Below, piece by piece: positions 8,171 through 15,925 of a stretch of 18,647 nt of DNA. Numbering within the stretch: the stretch's first letter is position 1; every line of letters starts with the position of its first letter. The notes below the pieces were generated by a model. That model was given only the letters and a program-made list of their open reading frames with translations, did no database searches and was not told where the DNA came from. A program made the position numbers and the translations under genes. Origin of the DNA: Trichomonas tenax (Eukaryota > Parabasalia > Trichomonadida > Trichomonadidae); NCBI GenBank assembly GCA_023091735.1, contig JALKBU010001000.1, positions 1 to 18,647 of the forward strand. The letters run 5' to 3'.

Positions 8171-8373
8171 ATGTCATTACAAGATTTATATAATAAATAT
8201 AAATGGAAAAGCTTTAAGAAATTATATAGTGTGGCTAAAGATAAAGGTTTTAAATCTAAAGATATTAGAACATTTCTAAATAATATTGATCACGACAAAA
8301 ATAATATAAATAATAAACAATGTTTAGCTTTTCCAGCTCTGAATAATCAAAAAATAAGTGATAAATTAAAATG
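8171..8373 (+). pseudogene. N-terminal fragment of a Maverick/Polinton integrase-like gene
   Basis: ATG 8171 opens 67 codons starting MSLQDLYNKYKWKSFKKLYS, followed by VAKDKGFKSKDIRTFLNN. In Polinton integrases the N-terminus has the form L-Y..YK..SF.....Y..AK..G....DV..FL..Q, and this matches in order and spacing; that comparison is from family knowledge, not a search. The integrase catalytic core (D,D-35-E) is absent because coding stops at TGA 8371, where the DNA turns from AT-rich Maverick-like to GC-richer sequence. The fragment is therefore truncated by a breakpoint rather than by a point mutation. Alternatively it is an unrelated small basic protein. Confidence 0.45.
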
Positions 8374-8390
8374 AATTTGAAAGGGGTGGA

Positions 8391-8545
8391 GGAACAGGCA
8401 CACCAGGTATACATCCCGACATTCTAAAATAACGATAATATCAATACCAGAAACATTCCCGGTTACCTGTTCCAGCCTTATTTATTTTACATTAAAGGTA
8501 AATTTGGCTCAGCTCCGACATTCTAAAATAACGATAAAATCAACG
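8391..8545. repeat. 30-nt direct repeat pair plus small inverted repeat
   Basis: CCGACATTCTAAAATAACGA with its following TA lies at 8416-8437 and 8515-8536, 99 bp apart, and the similarity extends to about 30 nt (ATATCAAT versus AAATCAAC). The first copy is enclosed by an inverted 8-mer, GGAACAGG at 8391-8398 and CCTGTTCC at 8466-8473. The sequence is GC-richer than fragment A, begins right at its breakpoint, and has no long open frame. Function is unknown; it may be the end of another repeat element. Confidence 0.55.
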
Positions 8546-8625
8546 CCTAAAATAATCTGGAACATTAACAAACACCCACTTTTTCATCATAAACGACACT
8601 TTTCACGAGGTTTGACACGATCTAC

Positions 8626-8805
8626 TCAATCCAAACTAACGGGTCCCTCTTTGGTAAAAACACCCTCATATCGTTTGTAACTTTGAACCTTAAACTGTAA
8701 AAATGACCAACTTTCACGTTGTTTTGAAGACCTCAACATAATGGGGCCAGTAAATGCTTCATAAATGATGGGCGGGATGCGAGCTTGCTCGCGGCAGAGC
8801 GCCAT
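8626..8805 (-). CDS. Small ORF, 59 aa, probably part of a dispersed repeat
   Basis: A complete ATG-to-TGA frame (MALCREQARIPPIIYEAFTG at the start, YEGVFTKEGPVSLD at the end). Its 5' part overlaps, in another frame, the 3' part of the tyrosine-recombinase-like relic, so the two cannot both be intact genes. The DNA holds a GC-rich palindrome (GCGAGCTTGCTCGC at 8779-8792), unusual for the region. Codon use looks protein-like throughout. I have the impression that this reading frame recurs in trichomonad genomes as part of a repeat family, but I cannot verify that here. No function is assigned. Confidence 0.4.
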   Translation of the reverse strand: MALCREQARIPPIIYEAFTGPIMLRSSKQRESWSFLQFKVQSYKRYEGVFTKEGPVSLD

Positions 8806-9104
8806 ATGTGTATGTGTTCTTTGGCGATGTCAAATAATTGTTTTTGGTTATAGTACCATGCGAACGAAGATCTAAATGGTTTAAGATAGAGAACAGTTGT
8901 CGTTGGATTAAGTTTAATATAACCTATGAAGAAAGCTCTTTAGTTTTCTTCAGTAATGGGATATAAAACCAACTTTTGTGTAAACTTCGACATTGTTACT
9001 TCATAGGTTTTCAAGCCAACTTTATAAGTATTTATGGTCTCTTTGGATAAAGCTTGGCCTTCTCTATGCCTAGATTCTTCTAGAGCTTCATTGAAATCCA
9101 ACAT
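8733..9104 (-). pseudogene. N-terminal half of a tyrosine-recombinase-like protein, one in-frame stop
   Basis: From ATG at 9104 (MLDFNEALEESRHREGQALS) one frame runs 123 codons to TGA 8735-8733, broken only by TAA at 8942-8940 (codon 55). The order ETINTYKVGLKTYE, then LYPITEEN, then RAFFIGYIKLNPTTTVLYLK with PFRSSFAWYYNQK resembles the SAM-like core-binding domain of phage-integrase-type recombinases (T-x-x-Y...F...P-x-T-x...F-x-x-Y-I...T-V...Y-L...R). The catalytic domain with R-H-R-Y residues is absent; the frame runs instead into the GC-rich repeat that encodes the 59-aa ORF. Identification is by motif order only. It lies divergent to the TRAPPC8-like gene. Confidence 0.4.
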
Positions 9105-9341
9105 TTTATGGTAGATAGAGGTTTTGAGAAGAGAAGATTATAATTTGAATATGATTAGATTATAATTATTCAAATAAAAGGACAGAGGTTTTGAGAGATT
9201 GAATAAAGATCACCTCATTTTTAAAGTTTTTATTTTTTTTTTGAAAGACCCTCCAGCCACATCAAATACTTTTCAAATTTTGACGGCAAAGAGAACCAAA
9301 ATATGTGTGCAAATTGACGCTTCGTGTCAGAGTTAAATTTG
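9105..9341. promoter_or_regulatory. Divergent 5' flank of the TRAPPC8-like gene
   Basis: About 240 bp separate the recombinase-like relic's ATG from the ATG at 9342. The motif AGAGGTTTTGAGA occurs twice, at about 9117-9129 and 9185-9197, 68 bp apart. GTGTCAGAG just before the ATG is a poor match to the trichomonad TCAYW initiator. No clear core promoter is seen. Confidence 0.35.
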
Positions 9342-12032
9342 ATGTTTCAGCCTTTGCAGGAGTTTACGACTTTTCTCATAAATAGATTCACTCCTTGCAT
9401 TTACTGTATCATATCCAATGAGGCTGTTGCATCAAATCCACAGATTTACCATAAAGTTTTGCAAGAATGGGGAAATATCATGAATACTTATCACAACAAT
9501 ATAAGAATCATCTTCGCATACGCGAGACCAACTTTAGATTACATCAAAACAGAGCTCCAACATATCAAATCGTACGATTATAACCATGTACCATTCGATT
9601 TTCTTAAACAGAAAGTGTATAGGCCTGTTCCGGAAGAATTATTGACAACAAAACTGTTAAGGCAGCGACTTATAGAGTTTAATTTCCTTCCAACATGTTT
9701 TTTTCCAGATCTTCCGATTGCAATTCTTGAAATTGTTATTGGAGACGAGAAAATACCATTAATTCTTGAAAAATTCCCTCAGTGGGCTCGAAATTACATC
9801 TATCAAATACCAGTTCACGAAATTAAAAAATTACCGAATTATGAAAATTTCGCTAAGGATCTCGTTTCTTTCTACGAAATGGTTGTAACAAGACTACTTA
9901 GACTTATAGCTGAAGCAGAAGGTGCTTATATGACAAAATACGCAAGAAAATCAAGTATGAGTTTATTTTTCAAAAATGAACAAGAAACAACAGATTTAAT
10001 ACTCACACTGAAGCGAATGGCAGACTGTAGAATGATGCAACAAAGATTTTCAGATGCTGCCGATATTTATAGAAAAGTTATTGAATACAAATATCCTAAT
10101 TTCTTGTCATGGGAAGCAACTTATTTGTATGCTTTATGCAAGCACATTCTAAATCAGCGCGAAAACGTTGAACCAATTTTAATTCAATCATTAACAGAAT
10201 TACAAGCGATAATTAACGAAGGAAATCCATACTATTATCATAGAAACGCCGAGTGTTTACTTATCATACATTTGATTCGATTTACTCTTCAAACAAAAAG
10301 TCCAATTGGAATTATTTCAAAACTAATGTTAATGCTTCGCGAATCGCAAGAATTTTCTGCATTCATTCCATATCTAATGGAGCAGTCATCGAAATACTTT
10401 AGTCTCAAGAAATCATCATTAATTTTGATGCTCGCTGGACAAAGATATTTCGCATTGAATGCAAAAGAGCATTCATTGAGATGTTTGTATTTTGCATTAT
10501 TAAATATATCAAACGATGACAAAGTTTTCCAAAGAACAGCACAGACAGTCATTGATCTCGTTTTAGAAATCAATCAACAATGCGATCTTTCATGGATTGC
10601 TGAATGTTTGATAAATGCTGAAACATTTGTTAAGTTCGACAGAATGGAAGAATTCTTCGCTAAACACAAACCAAGGAACTCCGTACAAGGCAGATTCATC
10701 AGGCCAATAGTCATTGATTCTAAATGCGATGGATTTGCGTTTTCTGCGCCACCAAACTTTGATGGATTTTGGTACGAAAAATGCAAAACTGTTTTTAATT
10801 TATATAATAGTTTTGATACATTCGAAATCGTCAAAGACTGTGGCATTGGAATGACTGTTGAGATAACAGTTAATTTCAGAACAACAATGGATATGATTCT
10901 TGAAAATTGCAGATTAGTTTTCGAAGATGTAAAAGATGGATCTGGAAAACCAACGAATGTTGATCTTAGAGAGAATTCAAAGTTCAATCTTGAAATCATA
11001 CCAAAAAGAAGTGGAAAGCACAAAGTTGTTGGCGTTGAATATGAAATTTACGGAGTTAAATGTTTCACTCCTTTCTCGGATGATGTTTTCGAAATTAATG
11101 TTTACGAGAAATACCCAAAGATTTCGATCAAATATAACAATGATATTGATCTCAGCAAAGTTCAAAAACGCGATATTTTCGTCATTGATGCAACAATAAC
11201 AAATGAAGGCGATGATCTTCAACATCTATCACTCCATTCATTTGGTGATTCAGAATTCAGACTTGTTGAGCCTTATGAAGATGATTATAACGGATATAAA
11301 TTCCTCAAAAGGCTCAAAAGCGGCGAAACATATAGAGTTAGAATTGCAATCAAAGCAAGAGCAGGGTCACAAAAATTTGGTGTCATTTTCCCACATTGGT
11401 ATCAAGAAGGACCTCCAAGATATTCGAGTATATCTTTCGACTTCTCGGCTCACAGCAGACAAAAACTTTTCGTCGAACAAAGAAATTGCGTGTCTCAAAT
11501 CAATCTCGCGAATATTGGAGGAGCTCCTTTGTTCTTTGATTCATCAGTAATCAATTGTAGTTCCCACACGAGCATCAAAGATACGTTTGCTGCATTCTCG
11601 CAAGTCGTCGTCATCAGTGCTCATGAAAAAGCATTTTCACTACCAGATTATCTTTCGATATTTAATCTGAAGAATCGCCTAGCGTTATGGTATCTTCATG
11701 ACAAGTATTTCTATGCATTCAAGAATATCAAAGATATGTTTGCTCCAATTATCATCAAAGTGAAGAGAATCGGAGGAGATAAATATCTTGTTGAAATAAC
11801 GAATATTGGAGAAACAACTATAAAAGAAATGAAAATTTCATTTTTAGATCCAGATGAAAATGTAACATTCATTGTTTGCGGACTCGAGCTTAAGATTATT
11901 CCAGAAATGGAACCGAATACAACAATTTCATTCTCATTTTCAATGACATTCTTTGGTTTATCACGATCGAGAAAACCAAAAGTTATGCTTGCTTCGGAAG
12001 AATTTCTTGCTATATCTGATCTTCCATTTTAA
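9342..12032 (+). CDS. TRAPPC8/Trs85-like TRAPP complex subunit
   Basis: An intact gene of 896 codons. The open frame extends six codons upstream, but the first ATG is at 9342 (a TGA is at 9315), so I start there. The N-terminus (LQEFTTFLINRFTPCIYCII) resembles the F-S-P-x-hydrophobic start of TRAPPC8. Around residues 222-260, LKRMADCRMMQQRFSDAADI followed by YRKV...W.A.YLYAL matches the family's R-x-x-A-D....Y..A...Y helical repeat. Residues about 490-890 are beta-rich, as in the C-terminal Ig-like part. TRAPP complexes activate Rab GTPases in ER-Golgi traffic and, for TRAPPIII with Trs85, in autophagy. The length is shorter than the human protein but near fungal size. Five other open frames inside are shadows. 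A poly-T tract follows the TAA. Confidence 0.65.
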   Translation: MFQPLQEFTTFLINRFTPCIYCIISNEAVASNPQIYHKVLQEWGNIMNTYHNNIRIIFAYARPTLDYIKTELQHIKSYDYNHVPFDFLKQKVYRPVPEELLTTKLLRQRLIEFNFLPTCFFPDLPIAILEIVIGDEKIPLILEKFPQWARNYIYQIPVHEIKKLPNYENFAKDLVSFYEMVVTRLLRLIAEAEGAYMTKYARKSSMSLFFKNEQETTDLILTLKRMADCRMMQQRFSDAADIYRKVIEYKYPNFLSWEATYLYALCKHILNQRENVEPILIQSLTELQAIINEGNPYYYHRNAECLLIIHLIRFTLQTKSPIGIISKLMLMLRESQEFSAFIPYLMEQSSKYFSLKKSSLILMLAGQRYFALNAKEHSLRCLYFALLNISNDDKVFQRTAQTVIDLVLEINQQCDLSWIAECLINAETFVKFDRMEEFFAKHKPRNSVQGRFIRPIVIDSKCDGFAFSAPPNFDGFWYEKCKTVFNLYNSFDTFEIVKDCGIGMTVEITVNFRTTMDMILENCRLVFEDVKDGSGKPTNVDLRENSKFNLEIIPKRSGKHKVVGVEYEIYGVKCFTPFSDDVFEINVYEKYPKISIKYNNDIDLSKVQKRDIFVIDATITNEGDDLQHLSLHSFGDSEFRLVEPYEDDYNGYKFLKRLKSGETYRVRIAIKARAGSQKFGVIFPHWYQEGPPRYSSISFDFSAHSRQKLFVEQRNCVSQINLANIGGAPLFFDSSVINCSSHTSIKDTFAAFSQVVVISAHEKAFSLPDYLSIFNLKNRLALWYLHDKYFYAFKNIKDMFAPIIIKVKRIGGDKYLVEITNIGETTIKEMKISFLDPDENVTFIVCGLELKIIPEMEPNTTISFSFSMTFFGLSRSRKPKVMLASEEFLAISDLPF

Positions 12033-12312
12033 CATTTTGTATTATTTTATTGTTTTTTTTTGTTTATGTACTGATTTATGAAATGTTTTATTTTTATTAG
12101 TTTTCGAAGACAAAAAAAAAAAACGAATCTGGAAGAAACTGTCGAAGATTTTAAATGAATTAAAAGAATTCCTCAAAAACTATCTTCAATTACAGCGCCG
12201 ATGTATGCATGAAAATAGCTTTCAAACTTTACCATTATATAGCCTCTCAATTATTTTTTCTCACTCACATTTTGAATAGATATTGTTTACAATAAAAATT
12301 GACAATTTTTAA
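12033..12312. other. 3' flank of TRAPPC8-like gene
   Basis: T-rich tracts follow the stop, with an A12-13 homopolymer at about 12111-12123. No open frame, RNA gene or hairpin stands out. Confidence 0.5.
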
Positions 12313-12761
12313 AATGCAGGAATAGACTATTTCACCCTAATATGTCGTTTGAATGAGGAAATGGAAGATATGCGTCAACATGTGAATGTGTATGGAGGAA
12401 TTGAAGTACATTAGAATATGTCAAATGTTCAACAGTTTTTTTAGAACTGAAAAAATGAGCTTGCGGCACCCATCGCAGTTTTGCCATGTTAAGAGAGATC
12501 ATAAAGTATTAATGACACCCAAGTTAGCAGATATTGTGCGCAATGGTGTATTTTATCATTTGCATAGAACAAAATTGCTGAACATGACTGAATTAAAAAG
12601 CTATGCACAACATTCCAAAAATTCTTGATTTTGATATAAAATTTCGCACGCAAGGATCTTACTTTGGCCAACTTAATGGTTGCGATAGAGAATGACACAA
12701 AAATTTATGGTGTAGTCCTTCTCAAAGAGTGATTAAATATTTCTATGTTATTTTCTCATAA
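12313..12761 (+). pseudogene. Decayed coding sequence in three frames, unknown protein
   Basis: Protein-like sequence passes through three plus-strand frames. The first, 12313-12441, includes RLNEEMEDMRQHVNVYGGIE and has TAG at 12412 and 12442. The second, 12386-12628, is an 80-codon ATG frame with HPSQFCHVKRDHKVLMTPKL and a good continuation. The third, from ATG 12603 to TAA 12759, includes FDIKFRTQGSYFGQLNGCD, with TGA at 12693. Adjacent frames overlap as expected after single-base indels, and the pattern suggests one gene with at least two shifts. No family is recognised, so the reconstruction is tentative. Confidence 0.35.
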
Positions 12762-13020
12762 TCTATCAAAGTTGGCCTGACAAAAGACCAAATACTGCAA
12801 ATCCATTTAAAAATGATCTAAACGTTTAGAACCTGAAATTTTAAACGAATTTTGGTCTTGGAGCTAAAAAAACAGGTTATAACTCAATACAGGAGTTACA
12901 TATAGGTATAATATTAAAAATTAAGGGGTCTATCTTCGGCAAAGATTTTTTATATGTGCTCAGCTTGTTCACATCTATCTCCTGATTTGAGATGCTAAAG
13001 TATTTTCTCGACACCATATA
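12762..13020. other. Intergenic, nothing recognised
   Basis: No open frame or repeat that I can support is found between the relic and the minisatellite. The sequence is moderately AT-rich and shows no strong hairpin. Confidence 0.45.
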
Positions 13021-13085
13021 CATCAATCACTCATCATTAGCGTGATATGGAATCAATCATTATCATTTTGTTATCATTATGATAT

Positions 13086-13184
13086 CAATCCCCTATACAA
13101 ATGGCAGTTGAAAGGAACTCTCTTGAAATCGTAAAGTTTTTAGTAGAACATGGCGCAAATGTCAACATGAAAGAAATTAATTGA
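13086..13184 (+). pseudogene. Single ankyrin repeat fragment 1
   Basis: This frame encodes SPIQMAVERNSLEIVKFLVE followed by HGANVN and then a short tail to TGA 13182. It is one nearly complete ankyrin unit (T/S-P-x-x-x-A...N...V-x-x-L-x-x-x-G-A-x-V-N). An ATG falls at 13101 inside the unit. Ankyrin repeats bind partner proteins and normally occur in arrays; one isolated unit surrounded by minisatellite DNA should not fold. It is therefore a relic of an ankyrin-repeat gene, a family that is very large in trichomonads. Confidence 0.7.
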
Positions 13185-13544
13185 TCACATTTTATCTTCA
13201 ATTTTGTATGAAATCAATCAATAACATTTTGTCATCATTAAAACAATACCTTGATTAATCTTATTTGATCATCTTGATTAAATGAAATTTATCAATCACA
13301 TTTTATTATCATTGTGAAATATCATCAATTATTCACATTTCGTTATCATAATTATGATATTTAATCAGTCAATTACATTTTATCATCTTTACTATATCCC
13401 ATCAATCAGTTACATTTGATTTTCCTTATATTAAGGAATAAATAAATATCATTTCATCTTCATTATGATAATGCATCAAATATTATTATTTGGTCATCAT
13501 TGCTATAATACATCAATCACGTATAATTATAATTATGATATCGA

Positions 13545-13625
13545 ACACCACTATTAATTGCCATTGAAAATAATCATTTCGAAATCGTTAAATTTTTGGT
13601 TGAGCATGGTGCTGATGTTAACGCA
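13545..13625 (+). pseudogene. Single ankyrin repeat fragment 2
   Basis: The frame encodes TPLLIAIENNHFEIVKFLVE followed by HGADVNA, a canonical ankyrin unit from the TP turn to the terminal VN. It then runs into minisatellite-like sequence and stops at a TAA soon after. It shares EIVKFLVEHGA with fragment 1 at 13086-13184, so both probably come from neighbouring units of one gene, now about 370 bp apart with array sequence in between. Confidence 0.75.
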
Positions 13626-13842
13626 ACTCTATTTATTCAGTTGCATTTTATCATACATTAATTATATACATTTTATCATCATATTATTATATAATGGGAA
13701 TCATTCAAATTTCATAGTACAAAAGTTGTTTTTTCCTTTAGTCACTCTCACATTTACATTCCATATATATTTGTAATATACTGCTTGAATAAGTAGAAAA
13801 CTAGCTTACATATGATTTTTTTAGAATATTTTTCGATTTAAA

Positions 13843-15108
13843 TCAATTTGGATATTTTCTTATAAAGATGGATATAAAGAGTATGTATATATGATTTATA
13901 TTAGATTTATTATTTAATTCTTGAATTACATTTAATCTATTATCCGAATCTGGTTCTATATATATTATATCATTATTTGTAATTAGACCTACAGTAAACG
14001 TTGGTGATTTAATTGCTGGAGCACCATCTGTTTCATATACATAAGCACCAATTTCATTTATTGAAACTTGATTAAATTCTGTATGTGTATGATTTATATC
14101 AGATTTATTATTTAATTGTTCGTCAACATATGTTTTATTAGCTTTATCATTTATTATATTTTCTAAATCTTCATGTGTATGATTAATATCAGATTTATTA
14201 TTTAATTCTGTACTTAAATCTTTATTATTAATATTAATTTCTTGAGTGTTAATCTTACCAACCATAATAGATGTTTGTTCTGGTTCTTCATTTATTTCTA
14301 AATCATGATCATCAGGTCTTTTAGTGAAACTAGTTAAATTATCATTTATTGAACATAACTGTCTAAAAAATTCGGCAACTGTAAAAGTAATAAGTAAATC
14401 ATTATTTTTCTCAGTACCTTCAAAACTTATATTATTATCTTTAATCACACTATTAATATAATTCAATAAAACACCATAACTAGGAAATAGCTTATTGATC
14501 TTTTCAGCAATTGTTGGTTCAGGTACTACAGTATCTTCTTCTTCAGTAACTTCATTAATATCTCTAGCCATAATACTTCTAGTACCAACTCTAGATAAGT
14601 TTCTATGAAATGTAGTAACTTGACTGAATAAATTCATATGACTATATATTACTTGTCCTGTAAGATCTTGTATCCAATTAATATTATTAGTAGTCATAGC
14701 ATTTGTTTCCGAAACGAATGTACGAAACGATTCTAAATTAGATGTAGTACCTTCTAACATATCTGATAACATATTAAAGTTTCCTGTAATTGTATGTGTG
14801 GACTCTTCCATTCTTTGAACCCATGTCGCTAAATTATTAAATACATCATCACCAGTAGATATAACATTTAAAACTTCACCTAATGTATCTAAACCTTATG
14901 TCTTAGCTAATAATACTGATAATTGTGATACTTGATATTGTAAAGGTGCAAATGAACCAGCTGTTAAACCAGTATTTATTAAATCCCATATCCAGCCTCT
15001 AGCTGAAGCACCATCTAAACCATCACGTCCTTGTGGTCCGGTATTACCTTTATCTCCTTTATCACCTTTTAATTCATCATGATGTTTTTTAAATAATCTA
15101 CATTTCTT
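13843..15108 (-). pseudogene. Collagen-like/phage tail-fibre-like protein, one in-frame TAA
   Basis: The minus-strand frame is open from about 15108 to the TAA near 13845, about 420 codons, broken once by TAA at 14898-14896. The 322-codon ORF starting at ATG 14811 is only the part after that stop. The N-terminal part has seven Gly-X-Y triplets (GDKGDKGNTGPQGRDGLDG), then a hydrophobic RGWIWDLINTGLTAG segment and a long helical region. The C-terminal part holds three LNNKSDINHTH repeats (coded at about 14173-14209, 14083-14119 and 13883-13922) separated by KTYVDEQL and a small beta domain. These features are typical of trimeric phage and viral fibres, so a virion fibre is the likely role. The third repeat degenerates after NINH and the gene ends in unrelated sequence, showing 3' truncation. 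Confidence 0.55.
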
Positions 15109-15399
15109 TTATCACTTAGTATATTAGGTAATACTTTACCAGATACTTCTAATTGGAAGATAGTGAAGAATAGTTTAAATAAGAAAGTTTCTGATTTTGC
15201 TATTATACGACAGATAATTCTATCATTAATTCTTATTCTATGTTATGTCAACACTGCTGAAAAAGGTATAGTTGTTAGAGAAACTAATAAGAAAATACAA
15301 GCTAAAATTGAAAAATATAAAAATCATGATATGGATTTAAGATTCCGAAAAGTAATAAGTATTTATCTATATCACTATTTAAGAAAAATTAAACATTAA
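15097..15399 (+). pseudogene. 5'-truncated unknown gene of fragment B with one hydrophobic segment
   Basis: The frame is open from after TAA 15094 to TAA 15397, 100 codons, without a convincing ATG start. It reads LGNTLPDTSNWKIVKNSLNK, then VSDFAIIRQ, a hydrophobic IILSLILILCYV (about residues 45-57), and a basic helix ending YLRKIKH. A single membrane-spanning segment is likely. It overlaps the 5' end of the fibre gene on the opposite strand by about 12 bp, so the rearrangement joint is probably near 15095-15110. No family is recognised. Confidence 0.4.
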
Positions 15400-15420
15400 T
15401 GTAATTTAATATTAATTAAA

Positions 15421-15570
15421 ATGTCTATATATGATCGATATTCTAAAATATATAACAAATATAAAAATCACAGTTATTGGAGACGAGAAGATACCATGTT
15501 CTGGAAGTGGGAAACTTATGTCAAAAAAGCTGCGGGATTGTCTGATATGTTGTGTCTGTTGAAAAAGTAA
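15421..15570 (+). CDS. Small chimeric ORF, 49 aa
   Basis: An ATG-to-TAA frame lying 21 bp after the preceding gene's stop. The first 17 codons (MSIYDRYSKIYNKYKNH) are in AT-rich Maverick-like DNA and begin like the integrase-type fragment at 8171 (MSLQDLYNKYK). The remainder (SYWRREDTMFWKWETYVKKA...) is in GC-richer DNA. The join at about 15472 starts a 25-nt stretch that differs by one base from 9735-9759 of the TRAPPC8-like gene, but in another reading frame. It looks like a chance in-frame fusion at an element boundary rather than an evolved gene. Confidence 0.35.
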   Translation: MSIYDRYSKIYNKYKNHSYWRREDTMFWKWETYVKKAAGLSDMLCLLKK

Positions 15571-15684
15571 ATAGTTATTGAAAAAGTCTTTTATCTTTCA
15601 GAAAAAAATTCTTCATTTTGCAATTTTAAAGCGGCCAACATGTTTTATTTTATATAAGCATGCATATCATGCAACATAATTTTT

Positions 15685-15759
15685 TTGTGGGTGTCTGGCC
15701 AAACCTCCAGACAACATTCAATTTTGAGGGTGTAAAACTGTTCGTCCAGACACCCACAA
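15685..15759. repeat. 14-bp perfect inverted repeat
   Basis: TTGTGGGTGTCTGG at 15685-15698 is the exact reverse complement of 15746-15759, with a 47-nt loop. The arms are GC-richer than the surroundings. A DNA or RNA hairpin, or the ends of a tiny miniature element, would both fit. A further short hairpin (TCCTAGC 15861-15867 with GCTAGGA 15878-15884) follows. Confidence 0.6.
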
Positions 15760-15925
15760 TTTTACCCATTTACAAAACATACTATTGTTTACCCTTTTAT
15801 GATACTTTTAAGCCAATATCAAATGAAAACAGATATAAAAGCTATCTATCACTACACATATCCTAGCACAGAAGCAAGCTAGGAAGCATGCAACTTGAAA
15901 GACAGTCATTTTAGCCTAACAAAGT

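Larger units (their letters stand above)
5700..8375 (+). mobile_element. Polinton/Maverick-like element fragment A (truncated, decayed)
   Basis: A block of about 2.7 kb, markedly more AT-rich than the flanking host genes, with four co-oriented genes separated by short A/T spacers (45-460 bp): an unknown charged protein, a KilA-N-type protein, an unknown Asn/Ile-rich protein, and an integrase-like N-terminus. Nearly all have in-frame stops or frameshifts. The right edge is abrupt near 8375, where GC-richer unrelated sequence begins. No terminal inverted repeats, DNA polymerase B, packaging ATPase or capsid gene is visible, so this is a fragment. Assignment rests on gene content and composition; a relic of another large DNA virus-like element is possible. 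Confidence 0.55.
13020..13720. repeat. Degenerate ATCAATCA-type minisatellite enclosing two ankyrin units
   Basis: A motif of the form ATCAATCACATTTTATCATC, often followed by ATTATGATAT, recurs with starts near 13022, 13051, 13084, 13212, 13291, 13324, 13362, 13401, 13473 and 13512. The usual spacing is 29-39 bp and the larger gaps are about twice that. Copies are heavily diverged and often hold the core CATTTTATCATC. The array is interrupted by two stretches that encode single ankyrin repeats (13086-13184 and 13545-13625). It has no open frame of its own. Confidence 0.65.
13843..15472. mobile_element. Polinton/Maverick-like element fragment B
   Basis: A second very AT-rich block with Asn/Ile/Lys-rich genes like those of fragment A. 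It holds a minus-strand collagen/tail-fibre-like gene, a plus-strand 5'-truncated gene and the first 17 codons of a small plus-strand ORF. The right edge at about 15472 shows an abrupt composition change. The left edge falls in the third fibre repeat near 13850. There are no terminal repeats or replication genes. It could be a separate insertion or a rearranged part of the same element as fragment A. Confidence 0.45.

Noticed and set aside
8684..8700. GGTTCAAAG-like B-box (minus strand) as a tRNA gene
   Set aside because: No A-box at a suitable distance and no cloverleaf arms; the motif is part of the 59-codon ORF region.
9324..9341. Upstream GTG as start of the TRAPPC8-like gene
   Set aside because: A nuclear eukaryotic gene would start at ATG; the first in-frame ATG is at 9342 and a stop lies at 9315.
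13020..13720. CRISPR-like array
   Set aside because: Units are diverged, spacing is irregular with no unique spacers, there are no cas genes, and the sequence is eukaryotic.
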